Positions 37,025 to 46,028 of a DNA stretch of 48,167 nucleotides are shown piece after piece. Numbering within the stretch: the first letter of the stretch is position 1; each line of letters starts with the position of its first letter. Position numbers and translations under genes: made by a program. The DNA is from a virus. The DNA is taken from IMG/VR virus record IMGVR_UViG_3300025127_000066, positions 1-48,167 of that record; one strand, 5' to 3'. The notes beneath the pieces were generated by a model. That model had not been told where the DNA came from and did no database searches. It worked only from the letters and a program-made list of their open reading frames with translations.

Positions 37025-40000
37025 TTATTCTGCAGTTCTTGCAAGTCTACGCCCAATTGCTATGGCCTTTTTTAAGTGATTAACATTTGGCTGAAACTCT
37101 TGCATTTCAAGAACAGTTCTTCCACCGTAATCAGGATGATTCATATAATATTCATCTGCTAAACGTGTGGCTAAGTCAGACATCTTAGTGTACTGTGCGC
37201 GATCAAAAGGTGTGAATGGTTTACTTGTATCTTTTTTAGCTTCAATTTCTGCAATTTGTTTTGCTCTTGATCTATACATTTTCATGTATTCATTTAACAT
37301 TGCTCTCTTTTTATTATCTGACTTATTTAAATATCTTTCAGATGTTACTAATTCACTTATGCGTTTTTCAACTATTGGACCTAAAGATTTTTTTACAGCA
37401 GCGTCTGCTACCTTGTCTCCTGATCCCGGCACTATTTGAAATCTTTTAATTCCAAATCTATCAAATTCTATTTCTGCTGCATTTCTTTGTGCCTCTCTTC
37501 TACCACCCATAATTTGAGCAGCTAAAGGGCTTTGCCTGTATATATCACCTTCCCGTGTAGGACTTTCTAAAGCAGGTAAACTTTTAGATAATTCTGGTAA
37601 GTCTTTTATTACTGTATTTTTTAAAGCACTAACAAATCTATCTTCCGCTGATACACCGTCTGTTTGTTTAGCATCTCTTACAATGGCAGCTTCTGTATCG
37701 TAAGCAGCTTGTATGTCACGAACTACACGTAGAGGAGTAGCGCCGCCACCAAATAATTCTCCTACGTAGCCGCCTACCATTTCATATATTCTTTCTGTTG
37801 TTCTTGCATCCTTTTCTTTAATTAATTCTGCAAAATTATCTATGATAAATGAACTTGCTCCTGTTCTAAATTGTGCGCCAGTAAACGCTTCTAAAAATTC
37901 TTTTCCATCTATGGGTGCGGGTTGATCTGAGGTTAATTTTACAATTACATCTGCTAACGCTAGGTATGGAGTTAGGGGGAAGAAAGGTCTAAGGTCTGTA
38001 GTAGAACCATCATCATTCTTACCCTGATAAAATTTTATATCTTGATTATTAGCACGATACTGCACTGCCATATAAAGTGCGGCAGATCCCATTATACCTT
38101 TTGAAAAATCTTGTCTTGCTTCGTCAAAAGCTCTTTGGGCTATCAACGCTTGTTTTTTAGATAGATCTGTTTTACCTAAAGCCTCAGATGTAGCAGCTAA
38201 TCTTTTAGTGTACGTACCCATCATCGTTCTGTAACCTGCTGTTACTAAACTTGTTGGCATATACTTCATCTGAAATTGTAAAGCGTTTACCATAAACCTA
38301 GCAAATGGAAAAGCTGCTGTGCCTACTGGTCCGGGTACAGGTCCAATAGCCTCATTAAACTTTATAAAATAATGTCCCACAGTATCCCCAGCCTTACCTG
38401 TGCCGGGTTTAGGCATACGAGCAAATGTAAATGCTAATGAATCATCAACGGCATCAGCCAAAACTTTTGCTGGTAAAGCTCTACCAGAGGCAGCAAACTC
38501 TTCTAAACTTTTAAATTGTCCTTTACCCGGATTGTCTACAATTACACCCGCACGGCGCATCCTTTTATCTATAGAATCTGTAAATATAGCGCGTCTAAAA
38601 AATAAATCTTGAGCAATGTTTAGACCATTTAAAGTTCTAGTTATATCACTCAAAGACTGATCTGAACCCACTTCCTGTAATGATCTATCCATTCTATTGG
38701 CAAGACGAGGATTGTGTTTTAACAAAGCATCAGCTAAATCTGCTGTATCTGTTGTTTGTGCAAGTCTTGCAATTTTTCCAAAAGCATCTCTAATAATACT
38801 TGTCGGATGCTGCACTGCAACAGTAGGAGCATTTCCAGTCATCCCTGCATCAGCACCTCTACCTATTTGATATAAAGCAGACTCCATTAAGTCAGCCGCT
38901 GTATCCATAGTAAGACGTACACCTGCTGTAGCTACGTTACGAACTGTAGTGCTAATTTGTGTAACCATTAACGCTCTACGCTCACGGTCAAGCCTTTGTA
39001 TAAAACCATGAGCTTTACCCATTGGTCCTATGATAGTATCTGCACTTTTATTTCCTACTATAGCCTCTGCTAGTTCTTCATCTACTTCTCTAATACCCTT
39101 TAATATTTTGCCTACCTTAGATGCTGTCTGTAAATACTTACCAGCGTCACTAAAACTTGTGCCAAAGGCATCAACAAACTGTTTGTTTGTAATACCTGCT
39201 TTTGATATAGCACTTTCTAATGTGTCTGCGTCAATATCTAATGCTGCTAATTCATCAACTAAACCTTTTTTAGTATCAGTTCCTCGTAGCATTTCTACTG
39301 TCTGTCTTCTTACTTCTTCCGCACCTTTTCCTTTAGCACCTTTTAGTGAATCAGTTACAATTTTACCTATCAGTTCAGATGCTTTTATATCCGCATCTAC
39401 CATTGATCCAAGTTTGCCGCTTTCTGCCAAGTCTTCAACAATGTTAGTTACGACTCTACCCATGCGTTGCATAAGTTCTGTCCTAAATTGTGCCTCTGTT
39501 AGACCACTTTCAGCTTGCTCTCCTAACATATTTAGTGTTTGTCTACCAGCTTCAGTGTCAAAAACTTTTTGATTTGAGTTAGAAATACTTAAATCTTTAG
39601 ACGTAGCTTCAGCGGTTCTTTTTACAGCGTCTGCTGCAGCCTCTTTTTTCTCAGCAGCTAAACGAGAATTTAAACCTCTTGATATTTTTAATTGTTTAGC
39701 ACGTGCATCTCTAGCATTTTGTAGTAGTTTATTACCAGATAATCCACCAGACAACTTAGTACCTAATGCGCCAGCACCTAAACCCACAGCACTAACCAGA
39801 CCAGCACGCATTAAACTTTTTTCTTCCGGTGTTTCATTGCCATATTTTTTAGACAATATTTCTACTTCTTGTAATTTTAAGTCTGCTACACCAGCAACAC
39901 CTGCTTCCACAGCTATCCCACCAGCAGCTATCTTACCAGCTTTTGTACTTAACATTTTTTTAGCTGATAATTTTGCAGCTTCTTCAATAGCAGCTTTTTT

Positions 40001-40726
40001 TCCACCTTGTTTTAATGCGGCTACTATCGCACGTGTACCCACGGTTTTTGCAACAGCACCTGCACCAAAACCTATGTAATTTAAAGGATCTGTCAAAAGT
40101 GCTTTACCAAAATCACGCATAGCAGAAATTGCACTCGTGCCGCCTTCCTCATAAAATGACGGAAGTTTATCTAATTGGCTATACAAGTAACCAAACTTCA
40201 TGCGTTCTTCTTCACTTGCGTTACGCACCCAATCAAGTTGTTGCCCTAAATCTATACTATTAAATTCAAACTCGCGAGTGTGGGATAAAAAACGCTCTAA
40301 ATACTCTTGATCTGTTTCATTCTCTTGTTGTTTCCCCTCTTCTCCTAATCTATCTTCACTATATTCTCTAAGCATTTCCATATAGTCTGCATCTGATGAC
40401 AGTTCTTGAAATGATAAAGTGTCTTCTTCATCCTTAGAGATTACATCAACTACAGCACCAGCAGGTCCAAAAGCATCTTGAACTCCGCCGCGTCTGCCTC
40501 GTCCCCTATTTTTAGGGGGTGGTGGTGGAGATAATACTTGAGTTACTTCACTAATTTCTTCGTCAGAAACTTCGTCATCTGAATCAAGAGGCGCATCAAC
40601 GTCATCTGCTTCAGGACGAAGCAGTGCGTCAAAATCAAAGTCTGCTTTTTTCTGCTGCTCTTCTTCCTCTTCAGGTTTTAAGAGTGCATCAAAATCAAAG
40701 TCTGTGGTCATGTTAAGAGTCGTCAT
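37025..40726 (-). CDS. Large internal virion (ejection) protein
   Basis: A 1233-residue protein. It starts with two DFDFDALL(K/R)PE repeats, then acidic and PPPPPK/RGRGRR stretches. A helical body holds Ala/Gly-rich segments (ALLTDPLNYIGFGAGAVAKT, IAAGGIAVEAGVAGVADLKL), which look membrane-active. The second half is helical with HPTSIIRDAFGKIARL and RFMVNALQFQMKYMPTS. Size, composition and position by another large protein match ejection proteins (T7 gp15/gp16 type) that form a DNA-translocating channel. No transglycosylase motif was seen. Confidence 0.65.
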   Translation of the reverse strand: MTTLNMTTDFDFDALLKPEEEEEQQKKADFDFDALLRPEADDVDAPLDSDDEVSDEEISEVTQVLSPPPPPKNRGRGRRGGVQDAFGPAGAVVDVISKDEEDTLSFQELSSDADYMEMLREYSEDRLGEEGKQQENETDQEYLERFLSHTREFEFNSIDLGQQLDWVRNASEEERMKFGYLYSQLDKLPSFYEEGGTSAISAMRDFGKALLTDPLNYIGFGAGAVAKTVGTRAIVAALKQGGKKAAIEEAAKLSAKKMLSTKAGKIAAGGIAVEAGVAGVADLKLQEVEILSKKYGNETPEEKSLMRAGLVSAVGLGAGALGTKLSGGLSGNKLLQNARDARAKQLKISRGLNSRLAAEKKEAAADAVKRTAEATSKDLSISNSNQKVFDTEAGRQTLNMLGEQAESGLTEAQFRTELMQRMGRVVTNIVEDLAESGKLGSMVDADIKASELIGKIVTDSLKGAKGKGAEEVRRQTVEMLRGTDTKKGLVDELAALDIDADTLESAISKAGITNKQFVDAFGTSFSDAGKYLQTASKVGKILKGIREVDEELAEAIVGNKSADTIIGPMGKAHGFIQRLDRERRALMVTQISTTVRNVATAGVRLTMDTAADLMESALYQIGRGADAGMTGNAPTVAVQHPTSIIRDAFGKIARLAQTTDTADLADALLKHNPRLANRMDRSLQEVGSDQSLSDITRTLNGLNIAQDLFFRRAIFTDSIDKRMRRAGVIVDNPGKGQFKSLEEFAASGRALPAKVLADAVDDSLAFTFARMPKPGTGKAGDTVGHYFIKFNEAIGPVPGPVGTAAFPFARFMVNALQFQMKYMPTSLVTAGYRTMMGTYTKRLAATSEALGKTDLSKKQALIAQRAFDEARQDFSKGIMGSAALYMAVQYRANNQDIKFYQGKNDDGSTTDLRPFFPLTPYLALADVIVKLTSDQPAPIDGKEFLEAFTGAQFRTGASSFIIDNFAELIKEKDARTTERIYEMVGGYVGELFGGGATPLRVVRDIQAAYDTEAAIVRDAKQTDGVSAEDRFVSALKNTVIKDLPELSKSLPALESPTREGDIYRQSPLAAQIMGGRREAQRNAAEIEFDRFGIKRFQIVPGSGDKVADAAVKKSLGPIVEKRISELVTSERYLNKSDNKKRAMLNEYMKMYRSRAKQIAEIEAKKDTSKPFTPFDRAQYTKMSDLATRLADEYYMNHPDYGGRTVLEMQEFQPNVNHLKKAIAIGRRLARTAE

Positions 40727-41990
40727 CCATACTGGCTAATATTTGACTAATTTTTGCTTGGGGAACTCCAGCCGCTACTAAAGCTGCCTGTATTGTTGCT
40801 GGTGGTGTGTTAGGGTTTGCCGCCATAACATTAGATACATATGTATCGGGATCAGCTTTTACAGTGGCTGATGTGTTTTGTGGTTGTGAAACTTTAGGTG
40901 CATCTGCAATTTGTTTTTGCACACTCTCTACAATATTACCTAAACCTAAAGCATAAGATATTTCTTGCGCATCATTACTTTTAAATGATCCGTCATCATC
41001 TAAAATGCTGGTTTTTACAAAGTCTGATTTTAAATCTGAGAGCATTTGATTCCATTGTGTAACTGCCGCATCTCCCTCTAGTATTTCACCGCCTTTAGGT
41101 TGCAAAGTAACTACTCCATTTGAATTTATATTATATCCTGAATTAGTTGTTAGTTCTGAAACACGTTTAGAAAATGCGCTTGATATGGTTGCTGCAGATA
41201 AACCACCTGTGGCAGTATCTTTGGCCCTGTTAAGAGTTTTGAGTCCAGTTACTAATCTTGCTTGTTCAACTAATAATTTGGGATCATTTATATTTACAGT
41301 TCTGCCCATGTGATCTTTACCAGTGGTTAATTTAAGAACATTATTTGAAAGAGCTTTTTCTAAATCCGGCATACTGTTTAACATGTCTTGCTCAAATTTA
41401 GTAGCAGGTAACATACCACTGCGATCAATAACAGCACCTGTTATACCCTGAATAGATGTTCTTTCTCTTGGTGTAATAAGAGAATTTACATTTTCAGATA
41501 TTCCCTTACCTATATTTTTCATACCTAGTCCTATTCTAGAAAGACCACTTGTATCTTCCAAATTTAATACAGGCGCACCCGTAAGCTCAGTTCTTATAAA
41601 GTCACGCCCTGTCTGTAAGTCTATATTTCCTAAGTTTGCTAGGTCAACTTTACTAAAGTCCACACGATCTTCTATATTAAAATCTAATCCTGCTCTACGT
41701 GTTTCTTTTATATCGTTTAAGAATACTCCAACATCCTCTGGATTTCCACCTGCAGCTTCATATATAGCTACCGCTTTCGTTATATCACCCTTTGTTTCAT
41801 TAATTAAAGTATCTAAATGATCAAAAGCCATCTTATCTCTTTTATCTGCTAAGTCTTGCTTGTCTGCTTGTCTTTGCATAATGAAATCTTCAGCTTTACT
41901 GATTTGTTTTGATCTTTTATCCATAGCAGTTTGCAAGCCTTTATCCAGACTACTGGCTAATCCTGTCGCAAATCCTGTAAAAAAACTCAT
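40713..41990 (-). CDS. Internal virion protein
   Basis: A 425-residue mostly helical protein (FFTGFATGLASSLDKGLQTA at the start, a Gln/Asp/Lys coiled coil, then Asn/Ser/Thr-rich middle). The C-terminal 30 residues have a small Ala/Pro/Gln helix pair (PPATIQAALVAAGVPQAKIS) like a UBA-type fold. It overlaps the large internal protein by 14 bp and probably forms part of the same ejection complex. Not recognised by motif. Confidence 0.55.
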   Translation of the reverse strand: MSFFTGFATGLASSLDKGLQTAMDKRSKQISKAEDFIMQRQADKQDLADKRDKMAFDHLDTLINETKGDITKAVAIYEAAGGNPEDVGVFLNDIKETRRAGLDFNIEDRVDFSKVDLANLGNIDLQTGRDFIRTELTGAPVLNLEDTSGLSRIGLGMKNIGKGISENVNSLITPRERTSIQGITGAVIDRSGMLPATKFEQDMLNSMPDLEKALSNNVLKLTTGKDHMGRTVNINDPKLLVEQARLVTGLKTLNRAKDTATGGLSAATISSAFSKRVSELTTNSGYNINSNGVVTLQPKGGEILEGDAAVTQWNQMLSDLKSDFVKTSILDDDGSFKSNDAQEISYALGLGNIVESVQKQIADAPKVSQPQNTSATVKADPDTYVSNVMAANPNTPPATIQAALVAAGVPQAKISQILASMDDDS

Positions 41991-42505
41991 TTTGTTCTCC
42001 GTGACATAAGCCCTTTAGACTCCTCTACATCTTCTTCTTTTTCTTCTTTAGGTAAGTCCATTAACTTTTTATCAGTTTCATTTATTCTTTTTTCGTACTG
42101 CTTAACAGCTTTTGCTATCAATGACTTTCGTGTTTTATTTTTGTCAGGATTTTCTAATCCTGTTTCGTATTCAATTTTTGCACTGTCTGCTAATAACATC
42201 ATCATTTCCATTAACATAGGAAGAACTAGCATACCAACATCTAAACTATGTATGCCATCCATAACACTAGCCATCTGTATTGTATTTGCTAATACAGTTA
42301 CAGGAACACCCGATTCTAACACTTCTACTACTTGTAATATAAATTCTTCACTACTCATGCGTTCCATGTAGTAGTCTATTGCATCATCTACATTAGTATG
42401 TTGCGCTGGTGTTTGCCAAGGGCGATCTCCTAACTCATGTGTTAAAGACATGCCCGGTATTGGAGCGTCAAATGCGGGTTCATTATTTTTAAGCATTGAT
42501 TTCAT
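41987..42505 (-). CDS. Virion-associated hypothetical protein
   Basis: A 172-residue protein that begins with FDAPIPGMSLTHELGDRPW, a stretch I recognise from structural proteins of marine phages (including T4-like cyanophages), then a Met/Leu-rich helix (GMLVLPMLMEMMMLLADSAK) and a charged coiled-coil end. Four-base overlap with the next gene. The ATG at 42496 (AGGA nine bases upstream) is a better start than 42505. Role unknown. Confidence 0.55.
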   Translation of the reverse strand: MKSMLKNNEPAFDAPIPGMSLTHELGDRPWQTPAQHTNVDDAIDYYMERMSSEEFILQVVEVLESGVPVTVLANTIQMASVMDGIHSLDVGMLVLPMLMEMMMLLADSAKIEYETGLENPDKNKTRKSLIAKAVKQYEKRINETDKKLMDLPKEEKEEDVEESKGLMSRRTK

Positions 42506-42716
42506 TCCTACGGTTACGTATTACTTGCATCTGTTTTGCTACTCTTACTGCAGGGTTTTTGTAATCTATATTTGAACCTGATTGTTCACCCATTGAACTA
42601 CGCACAAGAAGACCGCCCCCTGTTTGATTTGTTTTTTGAGGCGCTTCTAATTCAGCAAGATCATCTAAATTAATACGATTGTATGCAGATATTGCAGGAT
42701 TATACTGTCTGGACAT
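42489..42716 (-). CDS. Small virion-region hypothetical protein
   Basis: A 75-residue protein (MSRQYNPAISAYNRINLDDL) with GGAG eight bases before the ATG. It overlaps the next gene by 17 bp. Hydrophilic, no motif. It is in the operon with internal virion proteins and may be a small structural component. Confidence 0.5.
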   Translation of the reverse strand: MSRQYNPAISAYNRINLDDLAELEAPQKTNQTGGGLLVRSSMGEQSGSNIDYKNPAVRVAKQMQVIRNRRNEINA

Positions 42717-45186
42717 TATGCTTTCTCCGTTTGTTTTCTACTACCATATCCATCAACTTTTTAGTTGCCCATTTTAATGGTGGTGCTTTAGATATTAGTT
42801 TAGCATACGATTGCCCATGTTTAGTATATAGTTTCTTAAACCATTTAGGGGCATCATACTGTAACCATATGCGGAATACAAACCACTCAGAGTTTTGTTT
42901 ACCATATACTTCTCTTGCAACCCAACACATAATAAGAGCAGATCCAAGTGTGCCAATCAAACCACCAATAGCACTACCTGCTGCAGTCTTACTTGCTGCA
43001 CTTGATGCAGCTTGAGATGTTTTGGCGTCTAGTTCTGCAATAGCCATAGCACTGTATCTGTCTAGTTCACTTTCTGCAGATGTCCATGCCCACTCCATAG
43101 TGTCTGCATAGTAACTCCACAAGTTGTTGTATGCTTGTTTGCTTATATCAAGCACGTTGTTAGCATTTATTTCATTCGCCCTGTTGATAGCAGCGGTATC
43201 TGCTGTAGCTATTTGCTTACGCCACTGTGCATTTGCTTGTGCAATCACTAACTGGTTCTGTGCGTTAAACTGATCACGTTGGTTGTTTAGTTCTGCGTTG
43301 AAACGCTCAATGGTATTTTCTTGACCTGCGTTAAACTGTGACTGTGCATTTTGTTGTGACGCATTAAACTGTGCAGTTGAACTTGCAAGGTTAGCAAAGA
43401 ACTGATCTACCTGATTTTGTGAAGATGCGTTAAACTGCCGTGCAGCATTTTCTGCAGCCTGATCTGTAAAAAGTGACTGCACTCTCTGCTGTGCCTTAAA
43501 CATATCTGTCTGCTGCTGATTAGACAAGTTAGCCATATCCATCTGCAAGAAAGACTGTGCGTTTTGCACTGCAGCTTGTTGTCTGTTGTTAAGATTAGCA
43601 GCATCTAGTTGTGCTAGTGCAGCAGCCTCTGACATAACAAGAGCTTGATTGTTAGACAGATTATTTAAGTTCATTGTATTGGCAGCACGTGAGTTTTCTA
43701 ACTGCACCTGTTGCTCTGCTGTAAAGTTCTGGTTGGCAATATCACTAATCTTACTAGCGTTCATTACCTTTGCTTGGAACGCCTGATCAAACTCCATGCC
43801 AGCAAACTTAGCACGTTGCTCTGCAGCAAGCATTGCTGATTGCTGTCTGTTAGATAAATTTTGTGCTTCAAACTTAGCTACTGTTTGCGCATCTGCCATT
43901 GCAATAGGCATTGCTGATTCCATAGCAGCCTGTACAATAGCTTGTCCTGCCATAGAGGATGCACCCAGACCACGTGCAGCCATCGCTGCTGTAGCACTAC
44001 GCATAGCCCCTGCAGCCCATGCTGGTGTAGCACCACCTTGGAACTGTTGCATTAAGCCATCAAGTTGTTGTGCCACCATAGTCTGTTGACTTGGATTAGC
44101 TGTAGCTGCTGCAGCCTGTGTCTGTGCAGTTACCTGTGCTGCTTTTGTAGCATCTACACCTGTGCCTGTTACAAGTTCACCAGCCTGTATCTGTCGTTGT
44201 ATAGGATTGTTTATAAGAGTGGCATTACCCTGTGCTGCTTGTAGGTTACCTACTGAAGACGCCGTTTGCTGTGCAGCGGTAACTTGTGAGCGAGGGTCAT
44301 TAGGGTCTGTCTGCGCAGCTTGTGTAGCTTGTAAAGCAGAGTCTATACCTGCCGCTGCTGTTGTTGCTTGCATAGTATTTGCAGCAGTTTGTTGTTGAAC
44401 AGCAGCCTGTGCTGTTGTAGCTTGTGCAGGGTTTATATTTACAGTGGCACCTGTAAGTTGTCCAGTGCCAGCAGCTATTTCTTGACTAGGATCAAAGCCT
44501 ATCTTTTCTGTCATAGTAACCCCGCCTTGTGGTAAACCAGGATTATATATTTGTTCTGTTGTAAATGCGGCTATGCCCGGTGTAGTTGCTGTTTGTGTCA
44601 CTGGGTTGCCTTGAGCGTCTAATACTGGATTACCACTAGCATCTAACACAGGAATTTGTGTTGTTTGTGATGTTGTGGGTTGTGTAATTACAGGTGCAGT
44701 TTGAGTTCCTGCGGTAGAAACATTAGCACGATTGCCACTACGAGGTTGAACCGGGGAGCCTGTAGCACCCACTGTCATGCCGCCAAAACCCGGCGCAGTA
44801 AGTTGTGTGCTGCCTTGTGGAGTGGGTTGAGGTCGTGTAGTGCCTGTTTGAGTAAATGGTATTGCACCAGTGCCGGGTACAGCAGTGCTTGTAATTTGAA
44901 CACCACCTAACATTCCTCCAAAACCCGGTGTGGGTGGTTGTACTTGTTGCACTGTTTGTGATGGGGGAGAACTGCCCGGAGGAGTTACCACACCGCCACC
45001 AGTTTGCATCTTAACTACACCACCCCGTGCCATATTAACTGCAGCACGTGTGTATTTATTCATTTGTTCCTGACGCTGTGGATCTTCTTCAAGAAAAGAT
45101 TGGAACTCGTTCATGTTTCCTTGATATCCCATAGCCTTTGCTATTTTATTCATAGCTTCAGGTTTAAATCCTTTAAATATAGCCAT
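42700..45186 (-). CDS. Q/A/N-rich virion protein with conserved C-terminal module
   Basis: An 828-residue protein. Residues 1-60 include FKGFKPEAMNKIAKAMGYQG; 60-250 is Thr/Pro/Gly-rich; 250-640 is a long helical zone of Ala, Gln and Asn with repeated motifs such as NLNNRQQAA, NLSNQQQTD, QFNASSQNQ and QFNAGQENT, which recur in register as in filamentous internal proteins. A hydrophobic Gly-rich segment (AAGSAIGGLIGTLGSALIMC) is followed by CWVAREVYGKQNSEWFVFRI, a C-terminal module shared by virion proteins of many phages. ATG 45186 overlaps the upstream stop (TAATG). Probably part of the ejection or tail apparatus. Confidence 0.6.
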   Translation of the reverse strand: MAIFKGFKPEAMNKIAKAMGYQGNMNEFQSFLEEDPQRQEQMNKYTRAAVNMARGGVVKMQTGGGVVTPPGSSPPSQTVQQVQPPTPGFGGMLGGVQITSTAVPGTGAIPFTQTGTTRPQPTPQGSTQLTAPGFGGMTVGATGSPVQPRSGNRANVSTAGTQTAPVITQPTTSQTTQIPVLDASGNPVLDAQGNPVTQTATTPGIAAFTTEQIYNPGLPQGGVTMTEKIGFDPSQEIAAGTGQLTGATVNINPAQATTAQAAVQQQTAANTMQATTAAAGIDSALQATQAAQTDPNDPRSQVTAAQQTASSVGNLQAAQGNATLINNPIQRQIQAGELVTGTGVDATKAAQVTAQTQAAAATANPSQQTMVAQQLDGLMQQFQGGATPAWAAGAMRSATAAMAARGLGASSMAGQAIVQAAMESAMPIAMADAQTVAKFEAQNLSNRQQSAMLAAEQRAKFAGMEFDQAFQAKVMNASKISDIANQNFTAEQQVQLENSRAANTMNLNNLSNNQALVMSEAAALAQLDAANLNNRQQAAVQNAQSFLQMDMANLSNQQQTDMFKAQQRVQSLFTDQAAENAARQFNASSQNQVDQFFANLASSTAQFNASQQNAQSQFNAGQENTIERFNAELNNQRDQFNAQNQLVIAQANAQWRKQIATADTAAINRANEINANNVLDISKQAYNNLWSYYADTMEWAWTSAESELDRYSAMAIAELDAKTSQAASSAASKTAAGSAIGGLIGTLGSALIMCWVAREVYGKQNSEWFVFRIWLQYDAPKWFKKLYTKHGQSYAKLISKAPPLKWATKKLMDMVVENKRRKHNVQTV

Positions 45187-45392
45187 TACCCAACCCCTAC
45201 AAGTACAGTGCCAGCCAGTCCTATTATAGTTACTGTAGATGCCATAATCATAGCTTCTAAACGCCATAGACGTTTATCAACACTTTCTAATTTATCATTC
45301 ATCATTTGATAACGGACAGCACATTCTTTTTCGTGTGCGTCTAATTCCATTTGAACTTTAAGTTCTGGCTCTAAAGATTGTGTCAGCTTCAT
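45186..45392 (-). CDS. Coiled-coil membrane peptide (XhlA-like)
   Basis: A 68-residue protein with a charged coiled coil (EPELKVQMELDAHEKECAVR, DKLESVDKRLWRLEAMIMAS) and one C-terminal membrane segment (STVTIIGLAGTVLVGV). The layout recalls hemolysin XhlA-type phage accessory proteins that assist holin or bind the membrane. It is the first gene after the promoter at 45420-45448 and is joined to the next by TAATG. Confidence 0.5.
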   Translation of the reverse strand: MKLTQSLEPELKVQMELDAHEKECAVRYQMMNDKLESVDKRLWRLEAMIMASTVTIIGLAGTVLVGVG

Positions 45393-45419
45393 TTGTCAAT
45401 ACCTAATTTGTATGTTCTA

Positions 45420-45448
45420 ATTATACCACATTTATGTGTAAAAGTCAA
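45420..45448 (-). promoter_or_regulatory. Sigma70-type promoter for the ejection-protein operon
   Basis: On the minus strand TTGACT (45443-45448), 17 bp, TATAAT (45420-45425): eleven of twelve consensus bases. It lies in a 60-bp gap between the fibre-associated gene and the coiled-coil peptide and points at the five-gene virion operon ending at 37025. Almost certainly a genuine host-type promoter. Confidence 0.75.
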
Positions 45449-45452
45449 GTTT

Positions 45453-46019
45453 TTATATCTCATCAGGCCAGTCGTTGATTTTAGCAATCGTCTTCACACT
45501 ACCGTCTGAATTAAGCTCATCTTCAAATAAAGCCATAAAAGCTGCAAGATCGGCTGCATTATTTAATGCTGTTTCTATTTCTGCACATTTAGTGCGAACA
45601 GCATCTCTATACGTAGTTATAGAACTGGGTATCGCTGTGGACTTTTCTGCGTTACGAACTATGTACCAGTCATGTACTGCAAGCTTGCTGTTTGCCGTGC
45701 GTTTTGTCTGTGCAATCCATGTGGTTTTTAGTCCGGGTGTTACGATTTGATTGCCCTGTGGATCTTTTAAAGCATTACCGTCTTCATCTACTTCGTTAAT
45801 ATCTGTTAGGCTTCTTGGAATCAGAGTGCCATCAGTCTGTCTACCCCAGTAAAACTTATTGTTATATGGAGCCTCTGACGCTGGTGGGTCTTCCCATATT
45901 AAACCATATTGTTTTTTTAAATCATCACTGTAACGCATCCAAGTTTTTGGGTGCTGGATATTATTATGTACCCAACCACGCCCTTCCTTGATTATGCTAC
46001 CATTTAGTTTCCACGGCAT
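45453..46019 (-). CDS. Tail-fibre-associated protein (assembly or cap)
   Basis: A 188-residue protein. YNNKFYWGRQTDGTLIPRSL and PGLKTTWIAQTKRTANSKLA, plus a helical C-terminus, match a protein type encoded directly after tail fibre genes in marine phages, where it may aid fibre trimerisation or assembly (DUF4376-like at best). GGAGAG precedes the ATG. It lies 10 bp after the fibre gene. Assembly function is inferred from position. Confidence 0.55.
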   Translation of the reverse strand: MPWKLNGSIIKEGRGWVHNNIQHPKTWMRYSDDLKKQYGLIWEDPPASEAPYNNKFYWGRQTDGTLIPRSLTDINEVDEDGNALKDPQGNQIVTPGLKTTWIAQTKRTANSKLAVHDWYIVRNAEKSTAIPSSITTYRDAVRTKCAEIETALNNAADLAAFMALFEDELNSDGSVKTIAKINDWPDEI

Positions 46020-46028
46020 TAGTCTCTC

